Notes: generated from the sequence alone by a model not told the origin. DNA of 64,000 nt from DATEMU01 sp964414585 (GCA_964414585.1 CAYPXR010000066.1:26172-90171), one strand, 5' to 3'. Counted from the stretch's first letter, positions 37,718 through 46,277 are shown. Numbers and translations are program-made.

Positions 37718-39148
37718 ATGTCGAAACGATCTGCCACCCACTTCGTCATCGGATTTGCCTGCATGGCAGCCATATTATTGATCGGCCAACCCGCCGCTGC
37801 CCAATCCACCGCCTTCACGTACCAAGGTGAGTTGTTGGACAACGGCCTGCCCGCCGGAGGGGATGCCGGCGCCAACTACACCCTCTGGTTCACCCCTTAT
37901 CGAACCGAATTCGGCGGGGATCCGGTGGCCAGCCCCCCGGCCATTTGGAACGGCATCGTCAAACGAGGCCGATTCACGGCGCAATTGGACTTTGGCGCAA
38001 ATTCGGACCCGATCTTCAACGGGCAGGAACTTTGGTTTGAAATCGTCGTCAACGGTCAGTTGCTCGCACAGAGGCAGAGATTTCTTCCCGCTCCGATTGC
38101 GAGAAAAGCTATCGATGCGTGGAGTACGACAGGAAACTTGGGAACAAGCCCGAACAACGGAAACTATCTGGGCACCGCTGATAGCAGTCCACTCATGATT
38201 AAGGCACTGGGAGGCGTTGGGATCAACAAGACCAACCCGGGAAGCGCACTCGACGTCAACGGCGCCATCACGGGCGTCGGAATTAGCTCTACGACCAATG
38301 CGGGCTTCGCGGGCTCCTTCGACGGCGGGGCCGGCGACCATGGACTATACGTCGACGGCAAAGTGGGCATCAACACGACGACCCCAAGCGAGGCGATGGA
38401 CGTCATTGGAAATGTGCGTGCCAGCGCCTTCAAGGTCAGCGATGGCTTGTTTCAATTCAGTCAAGGTGGTTCGCTTGAGCTGGGCCGGCAGACGGGGGGC
38501 GTCGCGACGCCGTATATCGACTTCCATCACGGCGATAGTTCGGACTACAACGTCCGGATCATCAACGACGACTACGGCCATCTCAGCGTCAACTTTGTCA
38601 ACGGCAGCTCGGGGACAATGTACGTCAACGGCAACCTGGGCAAGGCCGGCGGGTCCTTTAAGATCGACCATCCGCTCGATCCGGCGAACAAGTACTTGCT
38701 CCACTCGTTTGTCGAAAGTCCCGACATGATGAACATCTACAACGGCGTCGTCGTGACCGACACCTCTGGCCGCGCGACCGTGACTCTGCCGGAGTGGTTC
38801 GAATCGCTGAACCGTGATTTTCGCTACCAACTCACGGTGATTGACGAATCCGACGGCGACGATTTTGTCCTCGCCAAAATCACGCAGGAAGTGAACGGCA
38901 ACCGGTTCGCGATCCGTACAAATCGCCCGAGCGTGAAAGTATCATGGCAAGTTACGGGCATCCGGCACGATGCCTGGGCCGACGCCCATCGCATTCCCGT
39001 CGAAGAAAACAAGTCGGAAAAAAATCGCGGACGATACCTGCACCCTGAACTCTTTGGTGCGACCGTTGAGTCGCTCATCGGCGCCGTCGCCGAGCAGGAG
39101 CCCGGCATTTCGAACGACATCCATTCGGAAACAGATCAACCGAACTGA
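37718..39148 (+). CDS. Secreted fibre-like protein with repeat region
   Basis: 476 residues from the ATG at 37718, seven bases after AGGAG. A signal peptide ends near PAAAQ. The N-terminal domain opens with FTYQGELLDNGLPAGG, which I have seen described in many planctomycete exported proteins. The middle has phage-tail-fibre-like strands (VGINKTNPGSALDVNGAI and VGINTTTPSEAMDVIGNV). The C-terminal domain has YQLTVIDESDGDDFVLAKI and VKVSWQVTGIRHDAWA, like the end regions of tail-fibre or chaperone-dependent proteins. A structural surface role is inferred. A small dockerin protein follows 41 bases later. Confidence 0.7.
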   Translation: MSKRSATHFVIGFACMAAILLIGQPAAAQSTAFTYQGELLDNGLPAGGDAGANYTLWFTPYRTEFGGDPVASPPAIWNGIVKRGRFTAQLDFGANSDPIFNGQELWFEIVVNGQLLAQRQRFLPAPIARKAIDAWSTTGNLGTSPNNGNYLGTADSSPLMIKALGGVGINKTNPGSALDVNGAITGVGISSTTNAGFAGSFDGGAGDHGLYVDGKVGINTTTPSEAMDVIGNVRASAFKVSDGLFQFSQGGSLELGRQTGGVATPYIDFHHGDSSDYNVRIINDDYGHLSVNFVNGSSGTMYVNGNLGKAGGSFKIDHPLDPANKYLLHSFVESPDMMNIYNGVVVTDTSGRATVTLPEWFESLNRDFRYQLTVIDESDGDDFVLAKITQEVNGNRFAIRTNRPSVKVSWQVTGIRHDAWADAHRIPVEENKSEKNRGRYLHPELFGATVESLIGAVAEQEPGISNDIHSETDQPN

Positions 39149-39189
39149 CGAGAAAAGGTCGCGGCGCCGCCGCTTAAGGAGAATTAGAC

Positions 39190-39612
39190 ATGTTCAAGAT
39201 TCAACTTCATCCCAGGATCCTCGCCGGCCTGATAATCGTCCTAATGGTCACCGGCGTCCGCGCCCAACCCTATGATCTGAATTGGAACTCCATCGATTGC
39301 GGCGGCGGGATCTCTTCGACCGGCGGAAACTTCGAACTGGGCGGAACCTTTGGCCAGCCCGACGCCGGTCCGAAATTGACCGGCGGTAATTATCAACTGG
39401 CGGGCGGTTTCTGGCCTGCTTTCACGGCCCCCCATTGTCCGTTACGGGGAGATTTGAACTCTGACGGACGTCGCGACGGTCAGGACATTCAAATGTTCAT
39501 CGGGTGTTATCTCGGCGATGGGATCAATTGCGCTTGTGCCGACATGGATCAAGACGAAGCCTTAACCCCAGCGGATGTCAACGCGTTCGCGAACGTGCTC
39601 TTGGCTCAATGA
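39190..39612 (+). CDS. Small secreted dockerin-like protein
   Basis: 140 residues: signal peptide to about residue 25, a short beta-rich segment (GGNFELGGTFGQPDAG, GGNYQLAGGFWP) and a dockerin-like pair of calcium loops, DLNSDGRRDGQDIQMF and DMDQDEALTPADVNAF. AAGGAG precedes the start. The small scaffold followed by two EF-hand-like loops recurs in this window at the end of larger proteins. It converges with the rmuC remnant. Confidence 0.75.
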   Translation: MFKIQLHPRILAGLIIVLMVTGVRAQPYDLNWNSIDCGGGISSTGGNFELGGTFGQPDAGPKLTGGNYQLAGGFWPAFTAPHCPLRGDLNSDGRRDGQDIQMFIGCYLGDGINCACADMDQDEALTPADVNAFANVLLAQ

Positions 39613-39625
39613 CATTTGGATTTGC

Positions 39626-39739
39626 TCAGACCGCCCGGCGAGATTCTCCGACCAAAGCCTCATCCTGCGGCAGAATCCGAAGCGTCGTATCGACCGTCGT
39701 CAGCTCTGGCGCCTCCTTGCCCGCCTCCGCCGCGCCGAG
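39626..39739 (-). pseudogene. rmuC: Remnant: second, diverged copy of the rmuC 3' end
   Basis: On the minus strand this encodes the last 37 codons and stop of an RmuC: it reads LGAAEAGKE..., ...LRILPQDEA... and GESRRAV. The intact rmuC ends LGAAEAGKE..., ...LRVLPHDEA... and GESRRAV at 41966-42079. By hand alignment 25 of 37 residues are identical with no gap, and stop codons correspond. No rmuC body precedes it. The beta-propeller gene lies between the two copies, and its last 13 codons are read from this remnant in another frame. Confidence 0.88.
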
Positions 39740-41742
39740 CGAGTCGGGAATAACGGGGCGATGAGGAATACCAAGGCGATGGGTAGCCCATTGCCCACTC
39801 CGGCGGCACAACAGCCCGCACCGAACCAGCCTCCCAACGGCGGAGTCGGTATGGGATAGTGAAGGATGAGTCCGTCCTCGCCGATCGCATAAACGTCTGA
39901 GGCGCTACTGCCCCAAACAGCGTTTAGGTGCTTCGATGTGCCGCTGTTCATGCGCACCCATGTCGTTCCGTTGTAATGATAAATCACACCGAAGGCGCCG
40001 ACCGCGAACACATCGGCGGGTCCCGATCCCCAGACATGGTTCAGCCCTAAGCCGGTCCAACCGCCGCTTGGGTCGGGGGGTGGTACGCTCATCATTGACC
40101 AAGTCGAGCCGTTGTAATGGAGGATTGCGTCGCCGTCCCCGACGGCAAACACGTCGCTAGGCCCGCTGCCCCATATGCCTCGCTGAGTGTTGCTCGTGCC
40201 GCTGCTCATCGGTGACCACGTGCTGCCGTTGTAGCGGCGGATCTCGCCCGAATCCCCGACGGCAAACACATCATTGGGCCCGCTGCCCCAGATTCCATGC
40301 AGGTGGCCATCCGTCCCGCTATCCATCGTCGACCATGCGCTGCCGTTGTAGTGGCTGATCCGGCCAAACTCGCCCACGACAAAGACGTCATTCGGCCCGC
40401 TGCCCCAAAGGGCCGAGCAAGGGGACCCAACGGTGCCTGGCATGTAGAACCAGTCCGTTCCATTGAACTGATTGACTTCTCCGAGAGTGTAGCAACCGCC
40501 GGAAGGCATCGCGCAATCGTAGACCGCGGCGAAGACACTTGACGGCGAGTTGCCCCAGACGGCATGGAACGGCCGACTATTATTGCTATTCATGACGGAC
40601 CCGTTGGTGCCGTTCCATCTCACGATGCGCCCGTTGTCTCCTACGACGACGATGTTGTCCGGACCGCTTCCCCAGATGCCGTAGTAGTCGTCGATCGACG
40701 TGAGGGTCATCAGCGACAATTTCGGAGCAGGGGACGTGGTGAATACGTGATCAGCGAGGAGGATTTCCCCGCTGAAGCCTACCGCAAACAGCTTCTCTCC
40801 TGCGCCCGAGACGGCGTTCAACCCTGCATTGGTATCCACGGGCCACGGCTGCCAACCCGTACCGATGAATGTGTACACGCCGCCGTTGTAGCCGACGGCG
40901 AACGCATGATCCGCATCCCACATATGCACGCCGCGCAGATTCTCCGTCGTATTTGCGTTCATCCCGCCCCAGGTCGTACCGTTGAAGCGGCGGACCAAGC
41001 CGCCGTCGCCGACCGCGATGATGTTGTTCGCCGCGGTGCCGTGAATACCCTTCAGGTCGCGTTCCTCAGGAAAGCTCAGTCCTTCTTCCTGATACTCGCT
41101 CCACTGCGACCCGTCATAGTGGAGGATCAGATCGTCACCGCCGACCGCCCAGACATCGCCCGGGCCTGAGCCCCAGACGCCGTTGAGTGTATGGCCCGTG
41201 CCGCTGTTCATCGGCGCCCACTCCGAAAATGGATCCGGTTTGGGACCGGAGTAATGAAGGATGAGGCCCTGGTAGCCGACGGCGAACGCATCGTTCGGGC
41301 CACTCGCCCAGACCGCCCGCAGATCGTAAGTCCCGTATACCGCCATCTGGGTCCACGACGAACCGTTGTAACGCAGGATGACGTTTTCTCCGACGGCGAA
41401 GGCATCATTGGGGCCAACGCCCCAGAGGCTCTCCAGGTATTTTTTTTCCGCGCCCGGCGCGGCCATCGACGTCCAGGATGTTCCGTCGTAAAAGTAAATC
41501 ACCCCCGACTGCGTGGCCGTGTCGTGACCCACGGCGATGGACCGCACGGAGGTGTCCGGCGAGCCGAAGGTCCAGACGTCTGCCAGGTAGGTTGTGCTCG
41601 GCAGAATATCTACTTGCTCCCACTCTGGATGGGTGCTCTGCCCTGCGGCGGGGCTGGGCGCGGCGAACGGGAAGACAAGAGGCGCAATCACGACGAGTCC
41701 GATGGGATTCCGTCCAGAAAAATGATGATGAACCTGGTGCAT
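39700..41742 (-). CDS. Secreted beta-propeller protein with about 14 WGSGPNDVFAVG repeats
   Basis: 680 residues from the ATG at 41742, which has GGAGA at 41749-41753; an ATG two codons earlier abuts that site. After a signal peptide (PIGLVVIAPLVFPFAAP) come about 14 repeats of some 43 residues with the core WGSGPNDVFAVGDSGEI and H/RYNGSTWSPM. These make propeller blades, likely outside the cell. The C-terminus GAGCCAAGVGNG, hydrophobic helix and SARRRRARRR resembles GlyGly/MYXO-CTERM sorting tails. The basic tail is encoded by the out-of-frame rmuC remnant. The gene sits between rmuC and the duplicated rmuC 3' end. Confidence 0.85.
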   Translation of the reverse strand: MHQVHHHFSGRNPIGLVVIAPLVFPFAAPSPAAGQSTHPEWEQVDILPSTTYLADVWTFGSPDTSVRSIAVGHDTATQSGVIYFYDGTSWTSMAAPGAEKKYLESLWGVGPNDAFAVGENVILRYNGSSWTQMAVYGTYDLRAVWASGPNDAFAVGYQGLILHYSGPKPDPFSEWAPMNSGTGHTLNGVWGSGPGDVWAVGGDDLILHYDGSQWSEYQEEGLSFPEERDLKGIHGTAANNIIAVGDGGLVRRFNGTTWGGMNANTTENLRGVHMWDADHAFAVGYNGGVYTFIGTGWQPWPVDTNAGLNAVSGAGEKLFAVGFSGEILLADHVFTTSPAPKLSLMTLTSIDDYYGIWGSGPDNIVVVGDNGRIVRWNGTNGSVMNSNNSRPFHAVWGNSPSSVFAAVYDCAMPSGGCYTLGEVNQFNGTDWFYMPGTVGSPCSALWGSGPNDVFVVGEFGRISHYNGSAWSTMDSGTDGHLHGIWGSGPNDVFAVGDSGEIRRYNGSTWSPMSSGTSNTQRGIWGSGPSDVFAVGDGDAILHYNGSTWSMMSVPPPDPSGGWTGLGLNHVWGSGPADVFAVGAFGVIYHYNGTTWVRMNSGTSKHLNAVWGSSASDVYAIGEDGLILHYPIPTPPLGGWFGAGCCAAGVGNGLPIALVFLIAPLFPTRSARRRRARRRQS

Positions 41743-41965
41743 GGCCATTCTCCAGAACTGGAACGTAAAGGGAACTTTGGATGCCGAGAAGTGGAAAGCA
41801 CGGGCATCCTCCGATGGAGATCATAGGTCCACCGCCTCAGCCGGACAACCACCGAACGGCTGATGCGGTTCACTCGGCTGTGGCCCGAGGGGCCATGCCG
41901 CACTTCAGCGCCTGGACCACTAATGGGCGAGATTGACCTCCAACATCGGAATCGCTTTGGCCCTG

Positions 41966-43264
41966 TCACACGGCCCGGCGCGATTCACCGGCGGCCGCCT
42001 CATCGTGCGGCAAAACACGAAGCTGCGCCTCTATGATCGGAAGCTCGGCGACCTCCTTCCCCGCCTCCGCTGCACCGAGTTCCTTTAGCTTCTTCGCGCT
42101 CAGCAGAGTCCGGCTTGTCCAATTGCCGGCCGCATCGTTATACGCCTCTGCGGCCTTCGAAATCCCTTTGCGAATTCCGTCGAGATGAGTAACGAACGTA
42201 CACAGACGGTCATACAACTCGCGCCCCGCTTCGGCGATCCGCTGCGCGTTATCGGCGACCTGCTGCTGCTGCCAGCCGTGGCGGACCGCCATGAGCAGCG
42301 CGATCAGCGTCGTCGGCGACGCGAGGATCACGCGCTCGTCCACGCCATCGACCAGCAGATCGGGATCGGCCGATATCGCCGCGGAGAAAAACGCCTCGCC
42401 CGGCATGAACATCACGACAAACTCCGGCGACGGATTGAACTGCCTCCAATACTCGCGGCCCGACAGCCCCTTGAGCGTCGTCCGCACGGTTGCGACGTAA
42501 CGCTCCAGCCCGCGCTTCCGCTCGTCGTCCGTCGTCGCGTTGATCGCGTCGAGATACGCCGACGTGTTCACCTTGGAATCGACCGCCAGTTGCCGCCCGC
42601 CGGGCAGGTGGACGATCAAGTCCGGTCGCTGCCCGCTGTCCTGCGTGGACTGCGTGGTGAAGTCGCAATGCGGTGACATGCCGGAAAGCTCGACAATCCG
42701 CTGAAGCGTGACCTCGCCCCACTTGCCCTTGGCCCCCGGCGAGCGCAGCGCGGCGACCAACTGCGACGTCTCACTGCTCAGCCGCTCGGCCCCCTGCTGC
42801 ATCGTCGCCAGCTTCTCGGTCAGCCCGCCATACGCCTTGGCCCGTGTCTCTTCCAACTCCTTGATCTGCTTCTCATACCGCTCCATCAACTCGCGCACCG
42901 GCTTGAGCCGCGTCTCGGCCAGCGTCAGGAATTGCTCGTTGCTGCTCTTGAGCGCCGTCGCCGACAAGGCGGCAAAGGTCTCCTTGACCTTGGCCTGCAT
43001 CTCCTCGATCTGCTTCCGCTGCTCGGCGAAATGCTCGCGAGCCGATTCCAACCGCGCCCGCGATTCCGCCCCGGTCACCTTTTCAGATTCGAGAACCTTT
43101 CGAATCGCAAGAAGCTCGGCATCCTTCGCCACAAGCTGCCCGCGCACTTCGCCGAGGGCGGCCGCTTCACCGGCAACGGCGGATCGCCCGCGCAACACGC
43201 CGATGTACCAGCCGATGGCGATGCCGAGTGTCAAAGCAATGACAAATAGACCGACATCAGTCAT
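41966..43264 (-). CDS. rmuC: DNA recombination protein RmuC
   Basis: The 432-residue protein has an N-terminal membrane or anchor segment (DVGLFVIALTLGIAIGWYIG), a long coiled coil (about 40-190) and the RmuC nuclease-like domain with SPGAKGKWGEVTLQRI, PDLIVHLPGGRQLAVDSK and FMPGEAFFSAA. RmuC limits inversion events at short repeats and may cleave DNA at recombination intermediates. The last 37 codons recur as a diverged remnant at 39626-39739. A small gene ends eight bases before its start. Confidence 0.95.
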   Translation of the reverse strand: MTDVGLFVIALTLGIAIGWYIGVLRGRSAVAGEAAALGEVRGQLVAKDAELLAIRKVLESEKVTGAESRARLESAREHFAEQRKQIEEMQAKVKETFAALSATALKSSNEQFLTLAETRLKPVRELMERYEKQIKELEETRAKAYGGLTEKLATMQQGAERLSSETSQLVAALRSPGAKGKWGEVTLQRIVELSGMSPHCDFTTQSTQDSGQRPDLIVHLPGGRQLAVDSKVNTSAYLDAINATTDDERKRGLERYVATVRTTLKGLSGREYWRQFNPSPEFVVMFMPGEAFFSAAISADPDLLVDGVDERVILASPTTLIALLMAVRHGWQQQQVADNAQRIAEAGRELYDRLCTFVTHLDGIRKGISKAAEAYNDAAGNWTSRTLLSAKKLKELGAAEAGKEVAELPIIEAQLRVLPHDEAAAGESRRAV

Positions 43265-43272
43265 TGCAACCT

Positions 43273-43536
43273 CTACTCACTAAGCGGTTCTATTCCAAAA
43301 GCCCGCGCATCGTCTTTTAGATTGGTCAGTGCCCGGTCAACGATGCGGCGAACTTCGGTTTCAAGATGGGATACTGTCTTTCGTTCAGGCGGTAACAGCA
43401 TCCAGCAGGTCGCAATCGCCTGTCCGATCTGTTGATCCACTACCTGAGGCCCAAACATTCGTCGCATGGCCTCTTCGCTCCGCTTAGGATCGGGATCGCC
43501 GCCGGGGACAATCGTTTCATGCACATGCATAGCCAT
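43273..43536 (-). CDS. Small protein of unknown function
   Basis: 87 residues from the ATG at 43536 (a GTG at 43560 is possible). It has a helical middle (AIATCWMLLPPERKTVSHLE) with no signal peptide or known motif. It lies between the nitrilase-gene remnant, whose stop is at 43561-43563, and rmuC, eight bases downstream. It is the first intact gene after the remnant on this strand, so it may be the ancestral neighbour of the nitrilase-family gene. Confidence 0.6.
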   Translation of the reverse strand: MAMHVHETIVPGGDPDPKRSEEAMRRMFGPQVVDQQIGQAIATCWMLLPPERKTVSHLETEVRRIVDRALTNLKDDARAFGIEPLSE

Positions 43537-43560
43537 GTTTTCATCCCTATCGTCCGACAC

Positions 43561-43617
43561 TTACAGCCTCACAATTTCCCCATAACTCTCCGGCCGCCGA
43601 TCCCGGAAAAACTGCCG
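43561..43617 (-). pseudogene. Remnant: second, diverged copy of the nitrilase-family gene 3' end
   Basis: The minus strand encodes RQFFRDRRPESYGEIVRL and a stop. The intact gene ends WQFFRDRRPESYGEIVKL and a stop (44232-44288), 16 of 18 residues the same. By hand I count 48 of 57 bases identical. Most differences are silent, and 29 bases in a row are identical. No upstream body is present: the preceding in-frame codons end in a stop. The nucleotidyltransferase gene lies between the two copies. Confidence 0.92.
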
Positions 43618-43631
43618 AGCTATTCAGTCTG

Positions 43632-44180
43632 CTAATCGTCCAACGTCTGCTCAACCAGCTTGAGACGTTCCAGCAACTCCGGCGGGAGGCTTGAACGGAT
43701 CGACGCGTCAATCAATTCGACGCTCAAAAGGTCTGCTAGATGCGCCTGATCGATGGGCCGAAATGATGTTAGTTTCATCCGCACCAGCGCCGCCAAATCG
43801 AGAACCATGAACCCTTCCGGGTCGCGGACGGCCTCTTCGACCGTGGGAGCAGAGCATAGGTACGACGGCCGAACTTTCTCACCGGCCCAGACAAGATGCA
43901 CGCCCGATCGCTTGCTGGGCTCCTCGGGATCAATGAAAAGTACGAGCCGCCGAAGGTCTTGGCGCGAAAACCCCAGCGATTGCATGACGTGGTCAACGCG
44001 GTCGAGGTCATTCTTCCGCACGAGCAAGTCAACATCTTTGGTCGCGCGCGTCGCTGCAGCATCCACGCGGCCGACCCACGCCGCCACCGCGTTGCCACCA
44101 ATCACGGCATACGAAACCCCCGCCGCGTCGAGGGCCGCCGTCACTTTTCGCAGCCTCTTCTCGACGCGATCAACCGCCAT
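43632..44180 (-). CDS. Nucleotidyltransferase-like protein, probable toxin-antitoxin component
   Basis: 182 residues from the ATG at 44180; a GTG ten codons earlier at 44210 is possible. AVIGGNAVAAWVGRV and ATKDVDLLV are the G-G and D-x-D parts of the polymerase-beta nucleotidyltransferase fold, with the second acidic pair spaced as in DUF6036/AbiEii-like proteins. Such proteins act as antitoxins or toxins by nucleotidyl transfer. No partner toxin is next to it, so it may be solitary. It is flanked by two copies of the nitrilase-family gene 3' end, which marks it as an insertion. Confidence 0.75.
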   Translation of the reverse strand: MAVDRVEKRLRKVTAALDAAGVSYAVIGGNAVAAWVGRVDAAATRATKDVDLLVRKNDLDRVDHVMQSLGFSRQDLRRLVLFIDPEEPSKRSGVHLVWAGEKVRPSYLCSAPTVEEAVRDPEGFMVLDLAALVRMKLTSFRPIDQAHLADLLSVELIDASIRSSLPPELLERLKLVEQTLDD

Positions 44181-44216
44181 GACATGGGCTCTGAAAGAAA
44201 TCGTGCTCACAAACTC

Positions 44217-44222
44217 ATTATA
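44217..44222 (-). promoter_or_regulatory. Candidate -10 element for the nucleotidyltransferase gene
   Basis: On the minus strand TATAAT occurs 9 bases after the nitrilase-gene stop codon and 36 bases before the ATG at 44180. There is no clear -35. It suggests the inserted gene has its own promoter. Confidence 0.35.
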
Positions 44223-44231
44223 TCGAGTCGC

Positions 44232-45101
44232 CTACAGCTTTACGATCTCCCCATACGACTCCGGCCGCCGATCCCGGAAAAACTGCCACGTATTCCGCAC
44301 CTCGCGGATCAGGTCGAGATTCAAATCCGCAACGACGACATCATCCCCGTCGCGCTTGCCCTGGGCGACAAACTGCCCGCGCGGGTCGCAGAAGTAGCTC
44401 TGCCCATAAAACTCCCCGATCCGCCACGGCTCCTCGAAGCCCGGCCGGTTGATCGCGCCGACAAAGTATTGATTCGCCACGGCGTGCGCCGGCTGCTCCA
44501 GCTTCCACAAATACTCGCTAAGCCCAGCGACGGTCGCCGACGGGTTGAACACGATCTCCGCGCCGTTGAGCCCGAGACATCGCGCCCCATCCGGAAAGTG
44601 TCGGTCATAACAAATATAGACGCCGACCTTGCCGACCGCCGTGTCGAAGACGGGATAACCCAGATTGCCCGGCCGAAAGAAAAACTTCTCCCAGAAGCCC
44701 GGCGCAACGTGCGGGATGTGCATCTTGCGATACTTGCCGAGATACTCCCCGTCGGCGTCGATGACCGCGGCGGAGTTGTAATAGACGCCCGGCAGGTCCT
44801 CTTCGTACATCGGCACGACCAGCACGATCTTCAGCCGCTTGGCCAGGTCGCACATCAGCTTGACCGTCGGCCCCTCGGGGATCTTCTCGACGAGGCTGTA
44901 CCACTTCACGTCCTGGTCACAGCAAAAGTACGGCCCATAGAAAAGCTCCTGCAGGCACACGACCTGCGCCCCCTTCTTCGCCGCCTGCTCGATCAGGCCG
45001 ACGTGCTTATCCACCATGGATTTTTTAATCTTCTCGATCGGCGAGGTCCCCGGCTCGGACAACGTCGCCTGAATCAAACCGCCTCGGATGATGCGTGGCA
45101 T
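44232..45101 (-). CDS. Nitrilase-superfamily carbon-nitrogen hydrolase (beta-ureidopropionase / carbamoylputrescinase-like)
   Basis: 289 residues; AAGGAG precedes the ATG. The catalytic triad Glu-Lys-Cys is visible: E52 in CLQELFYG, K126 in YRKMHIPH and C164 in ICYDRHFPDGAR. Sequence around LNGAEIVFNPSATV and QPAHAVANQYFVGAINR is typical of the N-carbamoyl amidohydrolase branch, which hydrolyses N-carbamoyl-beta-alanine or N-carbamoylputrescine to amine, CO2 and ammonia. The carbamate-kinase/carbamoyltransferase pair is 12 kb away, so no operon link is shown. Its 3' end is duplicated at 43561-43617. Confidence 0.92.
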   Translation of the reverse strand: MPRIIRGGLIQATLSEPGTSPIEKIKKSMVDKHVGLIEQAAKKGAQVVCLQELFYGPYFCCDQDVKWYSLVEKIPEGPTVKLMCDLAKRLKIVLVVPMYEEDLPGVYYNSAAVIDADGEYLGKYRKMHIPHVAPGFWEKFFFRPGNLGYPVFDTAVGKVGVYICYDRHFPDGARCLGLNGAEIVFNPSATVAGLSEYLWKLEQPAHAVANQYFVGAINRPGFEEPWRIGEFYGQSYFCDPRGQFVAQGKRDGDDVVVADLNLDLIREVRNTWQFFRDRRPESYGEIVKL

Positions 45102-45174
45102 GGGAGATTCTCCTTAACAAAGTTGAAACGAGGTCATTGTAACCCACGGAGGCCGATCCGGGAGGGCGCTTTTG

Positions 45175-45564
45175 TCAAACCCGTCGGAGCTGCGGCAGGT
45201 TGTCGAAGTGTTGATCGCGCGAGCAAAGCTCCAGATCGTGCTGAAGGACGATCGCCGCAATCCAAATGTCATTCGTGGGGATTGGCGTTCCCGCGACGCG
45301 CAATTGCGCGTAGATACTCGCATACTGGTGTGTCGTCCCCTCATCGGCCAATAGCACGGAGACGCGCGGGGATTGGAGAAATCGGCGCAACACGCGCTCG
45401 TTTCTACTCGATCGAGTTCCATACCTGAATCCGGCCCGCAATTCTCCCAATACGATGAACGGAAGGAACACCTGATCCGCGCGGCGTACCGGTCCAACCG
45501 CATCCGGCAGGTTTCTGCAATAATCCGAGTAGCGATTGGCGTCCAGGGCGATTCTCATTGCCAT
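45175..45564 (-). CDS. vapC: PIN-domain toxin, VapC family
   Basis: 129 residues with the PIN acidic pattern: D8 in ALDANRYSD, E41 in GELRAG, D99 in TNDIWIAA and the late D117 or D121. These coordinate Mg for RNA cleavage. It overlaps the upstream antitoxin by ten bases and lies 73 bases before the nitrilase-family start. It is probably autoregulated with its antitoxin. Confidence 0.88.
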   Translation of the reverse strand: MAMRIALDANRYSDYCRNLPDAVGPVRRADQVFLPFIVLGELRAGFRYGTRSSRNERVLRRFLQSPRVSVLLADEGTTHQYASIYAQLRVAGTPIPTNDIWIAAIVLQHDLELCSRDQHFDNLPQLRRV

Positions 45565-45815
45565 AGCCGGGGGTCTATCAGGTCTTGGTCAGCAATGGCG
45601 CGATCGAACTTGGGGTCTTCCTCCCAGGTCCCGATAAGGTCGTCAAGATCGGTGTAAACGTGGTCTTTGGGCCCAATGCCCGCCGCACGCGTCAAGGCCT
45701 CGAGGGCTGTCTGATTGAGACTCTTTCCCTCCTCGCGTGCCCGACCTCGTAGGGCGCGATCAACAGACGCCGGCACGGACCGAATGGTGTATTGGAGCTT
45801 TTTCTCACGTTTCAT
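45555..45815 (-). CDS. vapB: Antitoxin of the VapC pair (ribbon-helix-helix type)
   Basis: 86 residues. The N-terminus QYTIRSVPASVDRALRGRAR and the following KSLNQTALEAL form an RHH DNA-binding pattern as in FitA/VapB antitoxins. The C-terminus TDLDDLIGTWEEDPKFD is the toxin-binding tail, with the usual 'GTW..D' motif. It overlaps vapC by ten bases. Confidence 0.9.
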   Translation of the reverse strand: MKREKKLQYTIRSVPASVDRALRGRAREEGKSLNQTALEALTRAAGIGPKDHVYTDLDDLIGTWEEDPKFDRAIADQDLIDPRLWQ

Positions 45816-46277
45816 GCCTACACTTTATGGTTACACTGCCTACATGTCAAGCTGGCCGATGCCGTCCGCCGGCCGGCCGGGGTGAACGTGTCGCACGGCC
45901 ACCCTCGGTTGTGATGCGGCAACGACTTCCATCCGGCGTAGCGTGTGGTGCCGGCTTTCAGCCGGTGTGACGGCTCGCGCTCGGCCCCTGTCGGAGTTCC
46001 GCCGAGGTGGGCCAGCCGTGGAAGTCGGGCAAATCTTCCGCCGCGCGAGCCTATTCGGAAAAAGTGGCACAGCCGCGCACGGCTCTGTTTTCGGAGTTAA
46101 TAATGCGCTCTCGTTCCTTCGTCTCCGACTGTTGAACGGGTTCCGGCGGCCTGGCCCGCCCTATTGACTTTTCGCTCAGGTCATGGCAGAATGTGCCTTC
46201 ATAGATCGGCCTCGGGCGGGCCGGGGCCTTTCTCTTCCACTCTCTCTTCCACTCTCTCTCTCTCTCGGAGGATGACT
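45816..46277. other. Intergenic region with small hairpins
   Basis: About 460 bases without a gene I can support. The stems CCGGC-TTTCA-GCCGG (near 45950-45965) and ACAGCC..GGCTctGT (near 46070-46090) resemble palindromic intergenic elements. A run of CT units follows before the beta-helix gene. The plus-strand frames here have no ribosome-binding site other than that of the gene at 46278. Confidence 0.5.
46230..46266 (+). repeat. Polypyrimidine CT-rich microsatellite in the 5' leader
   Basis: Bases 46230-46266 are almost only C and T: two CTCTCTTCCA-like units then CTCTCTCTCTCT. GGAGG follows at 46267-46271, seven bases before the beta-helix gene start. Slippage here would change the leader length but not the reading frame. 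Confidence 0.7.

Noticed and set aside
28282..41742. Rhomboid protein as a rhombosortase acting on the beta-propeller tail.
   Set aside because: The rhomboid has TPRs and lacks features that would set it apart as a rhombosortase, the genes are 10 kb apart, and the propeller tail is only GlyGly-CTERM-like. Too weak to claim.
43561..44288. Idea that the repeats around the nucleotidyltransferase are attachment sites of a normal integrase island.
   Set aside because: No integrase or excisionase is present, the repeats differ at many silent positions instead of being identical cores, and the segment is only 0.6 kb. It is kept as an alternative mechanism but not called an att site.
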